The position numbers and the translations under genes are program-made. Under the pieces are notes generated by a model. That model saw only the letters and a list, made by a program, of their open reading frames with translations. It did no database searches and was not told the DNA's origin. From Flavobacterium rivuli WB 3.3-2 = DSM 21788 (lineage in GTDB: Bacteria > Bacteroidota > Bacteroidia > Flavobacteriales > Flavobacteriaceae), in assembly GCF_000378485.1 (NCBI RefSeq), contig NZ_KB899966.1, positions 124,001 to 188,000 of the forward strand: DNA of 64,000 nucleotides, in the 5' to 3' direction. Positions 18,321 through 26,550 of this stretch are shown piece after piece (positions within the stretch are counted from its first letter, which is position 1; every line of letters begins with the position of its first letter).

Positions 18321-19055
18321 ATGAAAAAAATTGCATTTACATTACTACTGCTTACCGTTATAAGCATCGGAGTTAACGCCCAGCTAAAAAATGTTTTAAG
18401 CAAGGCTAAAGAAAAAGTAACAGCCGCTACAACAAAGACCGGAAGCTTTAGCAATGCCGATATAGGCAGCGCACTTAAAGAAGCCCTTAATAAAGGCGTT
18501 ACAGAGCAGGTTACCAAGCTTACTGCTACCGATGGTTTTTATAAAAATGAAGCTGTAAAAATACTCCTGCCTGCAGAATTACAAAAGGTAGATACAAAGC
18601 TACGCCAGATAGGCTTGGGCAGTATGGCCGATGAAGGTATTAAAGTACTTAACCGCGCTGCCGAAGATGCCGTTAAAGAGGCTACCCCTATTTTTGTAAA
18701 TGCTATTACCAGCATGACTATTACAGATGCTAAAGGTATACTTATGGGCGCAGACAATTCGGCTACTGCATATTTAGAAAAAACTACTACAACGCCTTTA
18801 TATGGCAAATTTAGCCCAGTGGTTAAAACATCTCTTAGCAACGTAGGTGCCGACGCCGTTTGGGAAAAGATCATTAAAAAGTATAATGGCCTGCCGCTGG
18901 TTACAAAAGTAAACCCCGACCTTACAGACTATGTTACTGATAAAGCACTGGAAGGTGTTTTTAAAATGATAACTGTAGAGGAGAAAAAAATAAGGACCGA
19001 CCTGTCGTCACGAACTTCTGATTTGCTGAAAAAGGTATTTGCATTACAGGATTAA
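18321..19055 (+). CDS. DUF4197 family protein, Sec-exported copy
   Basis: The 244-residue product begins with a clear Sec signal peptide (MKKIAFTLLLLTVISIGVNAQ) cut after VNA, with no lipobox cysteine. The rest is the DUF4197 domain, an alpha-helical family found in envelopes of Bacteroidota and Proteobacteria with no known activity. Family signatures are ALKEALNKGV, ATDGFYKNEAVKILLPAELQKV and KVNPDLTDYVTDKALEGVFKMI. It is followed 111 bases later by a paralogue of nearly equal length. Expected in the periplasm. Function unknown. Confidence 0.85.
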   Translation: MKKIAFTLLLLTVISIGVNAQLKNVLSKAKEKVTAATTKTGSFSNADIGSALKEALNKGVTEQVTKLTATDGFYKNEAVKILLPAELQKVDTKLRQIGLGSMADEGIKVLNRAAEDAVKEATPIFVNAITSMTITDAKGILMGADNSATAYLEKTTTTPLYGKFSPVVKTSLSNVGADAVWEKIIKKYNGLPLVTKVNPDLTDYVTDKALEGVFKMITVEEKKIRTDLSSRTSDLLKKVFALQD

Positions 19056-19166
19056 GATATTCATTTATTTTCAAAAAAACTTTTAGCACAAATTTATCAG
19101 TACAGGCCTTTATACTTTCTTTAAAAAGTGGTTGCTTTACAGCATTAACCGGTAAAACTATACTAA

Positions 19167-19883
19167 ATGAAAAAACTTATCATTCCCATACTTGCCATAA
19201 GCTTTATGCTATCGGGCTGTGCAGAGCTGCAACAAGTCGCCTCGCAATTACCACAGGGTGTTGGCACTCTCTCTAATGCAGATATTGCTGCCGGGCTCAG
19301 GGAAGCGTTAGATAAAGGTATAGACACCCAGGTTACCAAGCTTACCGCCACAGATGGTTTTTACAAAAACAACCTTGTTAAGATATTATTGCCCGCCGAA
19401 TTGAAAAAGGTTGACAAAACCCTGCGCGACATTGGCCTCTCCAGTCTTGCCGATGAGGGTCTTAAAATGATGAACCGCGCTGCCGAGGAAGCTGTAAAAG
19501 AATCGACACCAATTTTTGTAACTGCTGTTAAGAACATAACCTTTACAGATGCGAAAAATATTCTTTTGGGGAACGATGAAGCAGCTACTTCTTTTTTAAA
19601 AACTAATACCAACACACAGTTGTATGCTAAATTTAATCCGGCAATAAAATCGTCTTTTAGTAAAGTTGGGGCAGATAAAGTGTGGGCAAACATTATTACC
19701 ACTTACAATAAAGTGCCCCTTGTTACTAAGGTAAACCCAGACTTAACAGATTATGTTACCACACAAGCCTTAAACGGAGTGTATAAAATGATAGCCGTAG
19801 AAGAAAAAGATATCCGTACAAACCTCAATGCACGTACATCTGCCCTGCTAAAAAAGGTATTCGCTTTACAGGACAGCAAATAG
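19167..19883 (+). CDS. DUF4197 family lipoprotein, second tandem copy
   Basis: The 238-residue protein is a paralogue of the preceding gene: both share ATDGFYKN, VKILLPAEL-KVD, LTDYVT and the C-terminal RTS-LLKKVFALQD. Here the N-terminus is a lipoprotein signal with lipobox LSGC (Cys about residue 18), whereas the first copy has an ordinary signal peptide. Family function is unknown. The two genes look like a tandem duplication whose products were retargeted, one soluble and periplasmic, the other membrane-anchored. A strong hairpin follows 120 bases downstream. Confidence 0.85.
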   Translation: MKKLIIPILAISFMLSGCAELQQVASQLPQGVGTLSNADIAAGLREALDKGIDTQVTKLTATDGFYKNNLVKILLPAELKKVDKTLRDIGLSSLADEGLKMMNRAAEEAVKESTPIFVTAVKNITFTDAKNILLGNDEAATSFLKTNTNTQLYAKFNPAIKSSFSKVGADKVWANIITTYNKVPLVTKVNPDLTDYVTTQALNGVYKMIAVEEKDIRTNLNARTSALLKKVFALQDSK

Positions 19884-20002
19884 GTTAATTTTTTAATATA
19901 CAGACACATACATATAACATATCCTTAACATTTGTATTAATTATAAATGTGTAATTTGCATTATATAAATGGTTTTCTCACATTTGGTTAGGGTTAGTTA
20001 GA

Positions 20003-20040
20003 AAAAATGCCGGTGATACACTCACCGGCATTTTTATTTT
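20003..20040 (+). terminator. Terminator after the DUF4197 pair
   Basis: A perfect 14-base stem (aaaaatgccggtga with tcaccggcattttt) and a T-run. Confidence 0.9.
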
Positions 20041-20110
20041 GCATGCCATTCAACATGTACTGCAATCGTCAAAAATTAATTACCCTTTATTTTTTGCACG
20101 CCTATTTATG

Positions 20111-20118
20111 TATTTTTG
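20111..20118 (+). promoter_or_regulatory. Candidate -7 element for the HTTM gene
   Basis: TATTTTTG fits TAnnTTTG. A TTTG at 20093-20096 lies 14 bases upstream, closer than the usual 17-23. It excludes the TTG at 20116 as a start codon. Confidence 0.5.
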
Positions 20119-20136
20119 CAGCTACTATATTTAGCT

Positions 20137-21456
20137 ATGTTCAACTCCCTTTACAAAAAAACAGATAATGCGCCATTAGTGGTTTTCAGGATATTGCTTG
20201 GGCTGCTCATGATATACCATTGCATAAGCCATATTTTTGATGGTACTGTCTACAGCCTGTATGTAAAGCCTAAAGTAACATTCTCATTTATAGGCATGGA
20301 GTGGTTACAGCCGCTTCCAGGTAATGGCATGTACATTTATTTTTGGGCAATGGCTGTATTTGCTATCTGTATAACAGTTGGATTTTGGTACAGGTTTAGC
20401 ACCGCGTTTTTTACTATACTCTGGGCAGGGACCTACTTTATGCAAAAAACGGTATACAACAACCACCATTACCTTATATTATTGCTGCTTATAATTATGC
20501 TAATGTTTCCTGCAAATGCTTACGCCTCTGTAGATAGTAAACTTTATCCTAAAATAAAACAGCGCAGTATGCCTGTATGGTATATCTGGATATTTATACT
20601 GCAAATTGCCATAGTATACTTTTTTGCATCTGTAGCAAAATTTTATCCCGACTGGCTAAATGGCCGTTTTACCGGGTTTATTACACGAAAAATAAATAAC
20701 CCATACATTACATGGCTTACTTTTAACCATCAGTTTCATTTGTTTATAGCATACGGAGGCATATTGTTCGATCTCTTAATTGTGCCTTTACTCCTTTATA
20801 AAAAAACCCGCAATGTTGCTGCAATACTTTCTGTGGGCTTTCATCTTTTTAACTGGGCAATGCTTAACATAGGTATCTTCCCTTTTCTCTCTATGAGTTA
20901 CCTCGCATTTTTTTATCCTCCGGAAACGATTCGCGCTTTATTACTACGAAAAAAACCACCTCTAACCCAGGATGAACTTAATGGTATAGATTTGAGCAGC
21001 AAAAATCTTCTGCGCTATTTTTTTATACCCTATTTTATAATACAGCTTGCTTTACCAATACGCCATCATTTTATTAAGGGCGATGTATTATGGACAGAAG
21101 AAGGCCACCGCCTTAGCTGGCGCATGATGCTTAAAAACAAAAAGGGCACTGCCGTTTTTGCAGTTGAAGATAAAACTACCAATGATTCTTTTGTGTACGA
21201 CCTTACTAAAATTTTAACCAGGCTGCAAATTAAAAACCTTGCGAACAAGCCCGATATGATATGGCAAACAGCACAAATTATTAAAAATGAATATGCTAAA
21301 AAAGGGCACAATGTGGCAGTATATGTTACTGCAAAAGTGTCTGTAAACAAACGTACCTCGCGATTGCTCATAGATCCTAAAGTTGATTTGGCACATACCC
21401 GATGGAACTATTTTGCACATAACGAGTGGATTTTACTTTACTACGAACTACAGTAG
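20137..21456 (+). CDS. HTTM (vitamin K-dependent carboxylase-like) membrane protein
   Basis: The 439-residue product, from ATG 20137, has an N-terminal HTTM domain: several membrane helices with VVFRILLGLLMIYHCISHI at the start, the YFFASVAKFYPDWLNG segment and a GFHLFNWAMLNIGIFPFLSMSYLAFF helix. HTTM is the bacterial relative of the vitamin K-dependent gamma-glutamyl carboxylase membrane domain. The last ~120 residues are soluble and probably face the periplasm, with a TEEGHRLSWRMMLKNKKG segment also seen in the family. Bacterial members have no proven function. It is a single gene between two terminators. An earlier TTG at 20116 lies in the promoter. Confidence 0.85.
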   Translation: MFNSLYKKTDNAPLVVFRILLGLLMIYHCISHIFDGTVYSLYVKPKVTFSFIGMEWLQPLPGNGMYIYFWAMAVFAICITVGFWYRFSTAFFTILWAGTYFMQKTVYNNHHYLILLLLIIMLMFPANAYASVDSKLYPKIKQRSMPVWYIWIFILQIAIVYFFASVAKFYPDWLNGRFTGFITRKINNPYITWLTFNHQFHLFIAYGGILFDLLIVPLLLYKKTRNVAAILSVGFHLFNWAMLNIGIFPFLSMSYLAFFYPPETIRALLLRKKPPLTQDELNGIDLSSKNLLRYFFIPYFIIQLALPIRHHFIKGDVLWTEEGHRLSWRMMLKNKKGTAVFAVEDKTTNDSFVYDLTKILTRLQIKNLANKPDMIWQTAQIIKNEYAKKGHNVAVYVTAKVSVNKRTSRLLIDPKVDLAHTRWNYFAHNEWILLYYELQ

Positions 21457-21519
21457 AAATTATGCTATAAATATTTTAAAATAAAGGTATTAAACCATTT
21501 TTAAATGCCATTACTTTTA

Positions 21520-21527
21520 TAATTTTG
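21520..21527 (+). promoter_or_regulatory. Candidate -7 element for thioredoxin-like gene
   Basis: TAATTTTG fits TAnnTTTG and ends only 10 bases before ATG 21538, so the mRNA would have a very short leader. Confidence 0.5.
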
Positions 21528-21537
21528 TAAAAAACAA

Positions 21538-21981
21538 ATGAAAGTGAAAAAGTCGGTCGTAGTGCTGTGCCTGATGATAAATGTTGTGGGGTTTTGCCAG
21601 GAATGGCATACAGACTTTGATGTGGCTAAACGTAAAGCGGCTGCATCTAACAAAAATATTGTGCTTTTATTTTCGGGGTCAGACTGGTGCATGCCATGTA
21701 TTGAACTGGAAAAAAAAGTATGGGAAACTCCTGAATTTAAGGCAGAAGCAAAAGACAAATGGGTACTGCTACTTGCTGATTTCCCACAAAAGAAAGGCGA
21801 CCCTGAGCCTGTAAACATTAACGACCCAAAAATTATCCTTGCCGAAAAATTTAACCGCGACGGCTTCTTTCCCTTCTTTGTAGTGTTAGATAAAAACGGA
21901 AGGTTATTAGGCAAGCGTGGTTATGAAGGTTTAGACACCGCACAGGAATACATCGCCCTTTTTGATAAGCTGTCGCGATAA
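21538..21981 (+). CDS. Exported thioredoxin-like protein
   Basis: The 147-residue product has a short signal peptide (to about residue 20, VGFCQ) and one thioredoxin-like domain. The redox centre is WCMPC inside NIVLLFSGSDWCMPCIELEKKVW, and the cis-proline strand appears as DGFFPFFVVLDKNGRLLGKRGYEG. This is the thioredoxin_7/DUF255-like subgroup found in the periplasm of Bacteroidota, where such proteins reduce disulfides or support protein maturation. The exact partner is unknown. It is monocistronic, with a bidirectional hairpin after it. Confidence 0.87.
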   Translation: MKVKKSVVVLCLMINVVGFCQEWHTDFDVAKRKAAASNKNIVLLFSGSDWCMPCIELEKKVWETPEFKAEAKDKWVLLLADFPQKKGDPEPVNINDPKIILAEKFNRDGFFPFFVVLDKNGRLLGKRGYEGLDTAQEYIALFDKLSR

Positions 21982-21995
21982 TAGTAATATCCAAA

Positions 21996-22020
21996 AAAAA
22001 ACTCCCAGAGGGAGTTTTAA
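21996..22020. terminator. Bidirectional terminator
   Basis: Stem aaaactccc with gggagtttt and a three-base loop between convergent genes, with A-run and T-run on its sides. Confidence 0.8.
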
Positions 22021-22046
22021 GAGAATGTATGTAGAGTGGAATTATA

Positions 22047-22556
22047 TTATATTGTAATACTGCCTTCTACCCCACCATCATCGCCAGTTTTACCGGTAAT
22101 AGCACTAACAGCAATTTTTAAAAAGCTAACCATTTTACCATCTGTGGTATCCCAATAATAAGCTTCTGACGGAGATACTTTAATTACGGTAACGTCCGGG
22201 TCTTCTTTGCCTTCTTCAAACCAGGCTTTTGCAACGGGCGACCAAACATCTTCTATATGTGCTTTGTCTTTATAAATGACCGCCGTACCAAAAACCGACA
22301 GAAAATGTGAGTCCGAATTTTTGGCGAAAATAAGCTGTACATCATCATCGTGCTTAATCTCGAAATTTTTGTTGCTTGCAGCAGAGCTAATGAACCAAAG
22401 GTTACCCTCTTCGTCTATATCCTGCAGGCTCATTGGCCTTGTAGGTATTGGCCTTACAGAAAGCTCTGTGCAAAACATGCACACCCTTATATCTTTTGCC
22501 AGCTCTTTTATTTTAGCAATGGCTTCTTCGCTGTATAAATCTTTATAATTTCCCAT
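22047..22556 (-). CDS. Pyridoxamine 5'-phosphate oxidase-like general stress protein
   Basis: The 169-residue protein has the split-barrel FMN-binding fold of the PNPOx-like general stress protein 26 family. Signatures are RPIPTRPMSLQDIDEEGNLWFISSAASNKNFEI and VQLIFAKNSDSHFLSVFGTAVI, followed by WSPVAKAWFEEGKEDPDVTVIKVSPSEAYYWD. These proteins bind flavin and are induced by stress; most are not true PNP oxidases. Cytosolic, no signal peptide. The C-terminal tail is glycine-rich. It is probably transcribed after the SpoIIAA-like gene, 43 bases upstream on the same strand. Confidence 0.88.
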   Translation of the reverse strand: MGNYKDLYSEEAIAKIKELAKDIRVCMFCTELSVRPIPTRPMSLQDIDEEGNLWFISSAASNKNFEIKHDDDVQLIFAKNSDSHFLSVFGTAVIYKDKAHIEDVWSPVAKAWFEEGKEDPDVTVIKVSPSEAYYWDTTDGKMVSFLKIAVSAITGKTGDDGGVEGSITI

Positions 22557-22599
22557 GGTAAATTGTTTTACGTTGTTGTTTGTATTTTTTTGGTCTTAA

Positions 22600-22971
22600 T
22601 TAAACGTCAGATCGTTCAGAAACCCAGTTTACAGCCTTGGCATATTCGGTTTTAGGATAGCCCCTGAATTCGCCCGGCATAAGTTTACTAAAAACTTCAG
22701 TAAATTTTATAACTGCTTCAGAATCGGATATTATAGCCGCACGATTCCATTTGGTAATATTGCTAATACCAAGCAGGGCATCCTGTAGCCAGGCGCCAAG
22801 TGTAAAATCTTTAGGAGAGTTGTCAAGAAAAAGCAGGTAATTAAGCTTGCCTGTTTTTTCTACCAGTTGTGCTACCTCTTCTTTAACAAGTTCAAAATCT
22901 TCTTTGGTAACTTCGCCATCGGCACGAAAGCCTACCATATTATCAGGAACATCAGGAATTTGTACTATCAT
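22600..22971 (-). CDS. SpoIIAA-like (STAS-related) protein
   Basis: This 123-residue protein matches the SpoIIAA-like family (DUF3478), whose fold resembles STAS domains of anti-sigma factor antagonists. The signature is NMVGFRADGEVTKEDFELV at the start, then LNYLLFLDNSPKDFTLGAWLQDALLG and WNRAAIISDSEAV. The phosphorylatable serine of true SpoIIAA is not evident, so a role in sigma factor control should not be assumed. It is paired with the stress-type PNPOx-like gene downstream, consistent with a stress-related unit. Confidence 0.8.
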   Translation of the reverse strand: MIVQIPDVPDNMVGFRADGEVTKEDFELVKEEVAQLVEKTGKLNYLLFLDNSPKDFTLGAWLQDALLGISNITKWNRAAIISDSEAVIKFTEVFSKLMPGEFRGYPKTEYAKAVNWVSERSDV

Positions 22972-23086
22972 GATATTGAGTTTTAAAATTAGTTTTACTC
23001 AAAAGTAGCCAACACAATTTTAAACAACTGTTATAGTCCTGATAATAAATACCAAACGAAATGATAAACTTTTAAAGATTATATTT

Positions 23087-23578
23087 TTAAAGTTGTTTTA
23101 CCATAAGGTAATCTTCCATAAGGTAACCATTGCCAATATCTACATCATCTTCGCCTTTATTTTCAAAACCTGCCTTTAAATAAAAATGAACGGCAGGATT
23201 ATATCGGTTTACATTAAGCAGGAGTTTATCATTAATGTTTTTTCGGGCAGCATTTTCTACAACTGTTACCAGTGCCTTACCCACTCCTTTGCCATGTGCC
23301 TGTGGCAACACATACAGCTTGTGTAATTTTGTAGTTTCGCTTTGGTAATTAACCTCATAAGATGCAAAACCTAAATATTCTGTACCTTCTACTGCCAGTA
23401 AAAACTGATGCCCTTTAACAGATACCTGCTCTGTAAAAGCTTCTTCACTATAAAATAACTTCAGCATATAATCCATCTGTTCCTGTGTAAGGATAGTTTT
23501 ATAGGTAGCATCCCACACCGGGATAGCAATATTATATATAGTTTTATAATCTGTAAGCGAAGCTTTTATAATTTCCAT
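23087..23578 (-). CDS. GNAT family N-acetyltransferase
   Basis: The 163-residue product is a GNAT acetyltransferase, which transfers acetyl from acetyl-CoA to an amine. The acetyl-CoA binding motif A is visible as LHKLYVLPQAHGKGVGKALVTVVENAARK, with the Q/R-x-x-G-x-G/A loop as AHGKGVG. Strand and helix motif B follows as LLLNVNRYNPAVHFYLKAGFENKGE. The substrate is not predictable. Cytosolic single gene on the minus strand. Confidence 0.88.
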   Translation of the reverse strand: MEIIKASLTDYKTIYNIAIPVWDATYKTILTQEQMDYMLKLFYSEEAFTEQVSVKGHQFLLAVEGTEYLGFASYEVNYQSETTKLHKLYVLPQAHGKGVGKALVTVVENAARKNINDKLLLNVNRYNPAVHFYLKAGFENKGEDDVDIGNGYLMEDYLMVKQL

Positions 23579-23723
23579 GGTTATATTTTTTACTTGAAAG
23601 CCCAGTTATTAAAAGGGTTTTTAATAATGTAAAGGTATAAAATAATTATTGGCACAGTAATTGGATATTGTTAAACATCAACAACGAAAAACAATTATAA
23701 GGGCACCAAACTTTACTTTAATC

Positions 23724-24989
23724 ATGAAAACTAAATTAATAAATACAGTCTTATTTTCCTTACTCATTGCAGGGGAAATTTTTGCCCAGGACGTAACTAC
23801 CGTAAGGGCTAACAGCAGCGACATAAGCGATAACCTGGATCTTCAGGCAGTTGCCTCCATATTTGGAGACTCTCAGGATCTTGAAGATTTTGAGCACAGG
23901 CTTAACGACCCGGATGCGCAAATATCTAACCTGGATCTTAACAACGACAACAGGGTAGATTACCTTAGAGTTATTGAAGTTACAGAAAAAAATACACACG
24001 TAATCATTTTGCAAAGTGTACTTGCAGTAGATACTTACCAGGATGTAGCGACTATAGAGGTAGAACGCGACAGAAACAATAATGTAACCGTGCAAGTAGT
24101 GGGAGACAGCTATATATATGGCAATAACTATATTTATGAGCCTGTTTATGTAACACAACCCGCTATGTTTAACGTGTTTTGGGTAAGCAGCTACCGCCCT
24201 TATTATTCACCGTGGTATTATGGCTACTACCCTACTTACTACAGCTATTGGGCTCCTTACACACCATACCGCTACAGGTACCATGTACACAACCATATAA
24301 ATTATAATAATAGTTATCACTACGTTAATACAGGAAGAAGCACCCGTGCGCAGAACCTGTATGCCACCCGCAGTGCTAATGCCTATGCAAGGCAGCACCC
24401 TAACCAGTCTTTTACAAGCAGAAATGCAAATGTAACCAACAGGCACCAACTGGAGCAGACAAGGAGTACTACTGCGGGAACAAGAGGCACTACACGTGGT
24501 GTTAATGCTAACGGAACCGGACGCACATCTGTAAGAAATACGGCAAACAGCGATACCAGTATCAGGAATAACGGCAGCGTAAGAAGCAGCAATAGCTTAA
24601 CTCCTGCAAATGGAACCCGCAATACAGTGAGGAGTACTAATCAGCCTGCACGATTTTCAGGCAGCGAATCTGCCACAGTAAGGACACCCGCAAATAACAA
24701 TAATGGTTCAACGAGATTTCAGGGTAACGCGCCTCAACAGGTAAGAAGTTCAAATACAGTAACTCCGGAAAGGGCTAATAATACAGTTAGAAACACTCCT
24801 GCGCAGCAATACAATGCACCATCAAGAGTAAATAATACACAAACTCCTGTAAGAAGCATGCCTGCTCAAAGTGCACCGGCTGTAAGGAGTATGCCGGCTG
24901 CTGCACCATCAAGATCTATACAGGCTCCTGCACAGCAACAGCAAAGACAGGCTGTGCCTGCAGCAACAAGCGGCGGCAGAAGAGGTTAA
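23724..24989 (+). CDS. Exported protein with Tyr-rich and Arg/Ser/Asn-rich low-complexity regions
   Basis: Translation is best started at ATG 23724 (421 residues), where a Sec signal peptide begins (MKTKLINTVLFSLLIAGEIFA). An upstream TTG frame adds residues with no signal character. Residues ~25-115 include an EF-hand-like loop, DLNNDNRVDYLRV, then a beta-rich segment. Residues ~145-205 are extremely rich in Tyr, Trp, Pro and His. The remainder is low complexity, dominated by Arg, Ser, Asn, Thr, Ala and Pro with repeated VRS/VRN triplets, and ends SGGRRG. I know similar proteins only as uncharacterised flavobacterial exported proteins. The C-terminal region is very basic and may bind polyanions or the surface; that is inference. 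Confidence 0.75.
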   Translation: MKTKLINTVLFSLLIAGEIFAQDVTTVRANSSDISDNLDLQAVASIFGDSQDLEDFEHRLNDPDAQISNLDLNNDNRVDYLRVIEVTEKNTHVIILQSVLAVDTYQDVATIEVERDRNNNVTVQVVGDSYIYGNNYIYEPVYVTQPAMFNVFWVSSYRPYYSPWYYGYYPTYYSYWAPYTPYRYRYHVHNHINYNNSYHYVNTGRSTRAQNLYATRSANAYARQHPNQSFTSRNANVTNRHQLEQTRSTTAGTRGTTRGVNANGTGRTSVRNTANSDTSIRNNGSVRSSNSLTPANGTRNTVRSTNQPARFSGSESATVRTPANNNNGSTRFQGNAPQQVRSSNTVTPERANNTVRNTPAQQYNAPSRVNNTQTPVRSMPAQSAPAVRSMPAAAPSRSIQAPAQQQQRQAVPAATSGGRRG

Positions 24990-25024
24990 AAAACTATATA
25001 TTTGAGTTAGTCAGTTAAATATAT

Positions 25025-25058
25025 AAAACCGGATTGTTTAGGCAATCCGGTTTTTTTT
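25025..25058. terminator. Bidirectional terminator
   Basis: A perfect 12-base stem (aaaaccggattg with caatccggtttt, six-base loop) with a following T-run, between convergent genes. Confidence 0.92.
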
Positions 25059-25749
25059 ATACTATACGTTTACTGTTTATAGCAAGCACCCATTCTGTAC
25101 GGTTACAAACGGTGCATACGCCAGTAGTAGGATCCAGTTTTTGGGTATTGGCACAAAACGTACACGCATAAATCCCTGATTTTTGTATTATAGTGCTTTT
25201 AAGGTTAAAAAGCTGCGGACGAATGGGTAAGCCATATTTTACATCTTCATCTTTATAAAAGTAAAGGCTTATGGCACCATTTGTTTCCATATAGGCATTA
25301 CGCACCTGCCCTAAATGCTCTATAGAACGCAACCGCATCTCGGCAAAAAACTCATCCTGGGCAAGATCTTCACGTTCAAACGTTTGTATCGAAAACTGGC
25401 CATCTTCTATAATACACTCCACTTTACCCTCTATAAAATTTTCAAATCTTTTGCTTTTTCCTAATAGCCAGGTTACGCCACGATACATCATAATAATTAC
25501 AAGAAATACCGCTATGGCGGGTACAAGGCCCACATCTTCATAAAACATAGGATCGCCGGCAGCAGAGCCTAATGATATTACAATAACCACCTCAAAAACA
25601 GAAAGTTGTTTCACTCCCCGTTTACCAGTAAAGCGTAAAGTTACAAGTACTACGAGAAACATTATTACAGTTCTAAAAACTACTTCAAACAAAAATTGTA
25701 TGGGTAGGTCGTTAAACAGCAGGCGGTTCCATTCAAAAATCTCTTTCAT
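25057..25749 (-). CDS. DUF421 membrane protein with C-terminal zinc-ribbon-like tail
   Basis: The 230-residue product has three membrane helices in its first ~95 residues and the YetF/DUF421 signature TLRFTGKRGVKQLSVFEVVIVISLGSAAGDPMFY. The next ~90 residues are the cytosolic DUF421 domain (ECIIEDGQFSIQTFEREDLAQDEFFAEMRLRSIEHLGQVRNAYMETNGAISLYFY). The last 40 residues carry two CxxC pairs (CTFC and CTVC, spaced 14 residues) like a zinc ribbon. The function of DUF421 is unknown; in spore formers related proteins are envelope proteins. The zinc-ribbon tail is an addition relative to short family members. Confidence 0.85.
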   Translation of the reverse strand: MKEIFEWNRLLFNDLPIQFLFEVVFRTVIMFLVVLVTLRFTGKRGVKQLSVFEVVIVISLGSAAGDPMFYEDVGLVPAIAVFLVIIMMYRGVTWLLGKSKRFENFIEGKVECIIEDGQFSIQTFEREDLAQDEFFAEMRLRSIEHLGQVRNAYMETNGAISLYFYKDEDVKYGLPIRPQLFNLKSTIIQKSGIYACTFCANTQKLDPTTGVCTVCNRTEWVLAINSKRIV

Positions 25750-25912
25750 GATTTATATAAGAATTATCGTTATAAAATTAGAATATTTTTATTGCTGTTA
25801 AAGTCCTCGTTAACAAACATTAGCACAACTTTAATAGAGCATTACAAATTGACCTCGCCCTGATGGAGTAATTTTATAAAAACCAATTTTATATAATCTA
25901 AAATTTAAAATC

Positions 25913-26461
25913 ATGAGCAAAAGGATAGCCATACTGGCCACCAACGGATTTGAAGAAAGCGAATTAAAATCGCCAAAAGAATTTTTAGAAGCACAGGGCT
26001 GGACTGCCGAGATTGTTAGCCCGGAAGCCGGAACTATTAAATCGTGGGCAGAGACCGACTGGGGCCCGGAATATAAAGTAGACAAGGTACTTGGCGAAGT
26101 ATCGTCATCTCAGTACCATGCACTTGTATTGCCCGGTGGTGTTATAAACCCAGACAAACTTAGGACTAACGAAGAAGCAATAAAATTTGTAAAGTCATTT
26201 TTTGACGAAAAGAAACCGGTAGGCGCAATTTGCCACGGTCCGCAAACACTAATTAATGCCGATGTTATAGATGGCAGGGAGCTAACCTCTTATCCATCAA
26301 TTAAACAGGATTTGATTAATGCAGGCGCATTGTGGAGTGACAAAGAAGTGGTTGTAGATAATGGTTTTGTTACCAGCCGTACCCCTGCCGATTTGCCTGC
26401 TTTTAATAAAAAGCTGGTGGAAGAAATTAAAGAGGGTAAACATGAGCTGCAACACAGCTAA
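25913..26461 (+). CDS. PfpI/DJ-1 type class I glutamine amidotransferase-like protein
   Basis: The 182-residue protein belongs to the PfpI/YhbO branch of the DJ-1 superfamily. It shows the opening RIAILATNGFEESELKSP, the acidic Glu of the triad region, and the nucleophile elbow AICHGPQTLI with Cys near residue 107 followed by His. Members are annotated as proteases, chaperones or glyoxalase/deglycase enzymes; the activity is debated. The gene has the normal length of about 180 residues. No signal peptide. It ends at a hairpin terminator and has no operon partner. Confidence 0.9.
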   Translation: MSKRIAILATNGFEESELKSPKEFLEAQGWTAEIVSPEAGTIKSWAETDWGPEYKVDKVLGEVSSSQYHALVLPGGVINPDKLRTNEEAIKFVKSFFDEKKPVGAICHGPQTLINADVIDGRELTSYPSIKQDLINAGALWSDKEVVVDNGFVTSRTPADLPAFNKKLVEEIKEGKHELQHS

Positions 26462-26490
26462 TAAACAAAGTTAATATTAATTTAGCAGGG

Positions 26491-26528
26491 AAGCTTTTAT
26501 GCCATTGGTATAAAAGCTTTCTTTTTAT
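26491..26528 (+). terminator. Terminator after the PfpI gene
   Basis: A perfect 10-base stem (aagcttttat with ataaaagctt) followed by a T-rich tract. Confidence 0.75.
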
Positions 26529-26550
26529 ATTTACATAAAATAAATACATA

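Noticed and set aside
20116..20136. Upstream TTG start for the HTTM gene
   Set aside because: The TTG is within a TAnnTTTG promoter element, and the HTTM domain begins properly at ATG 20137.
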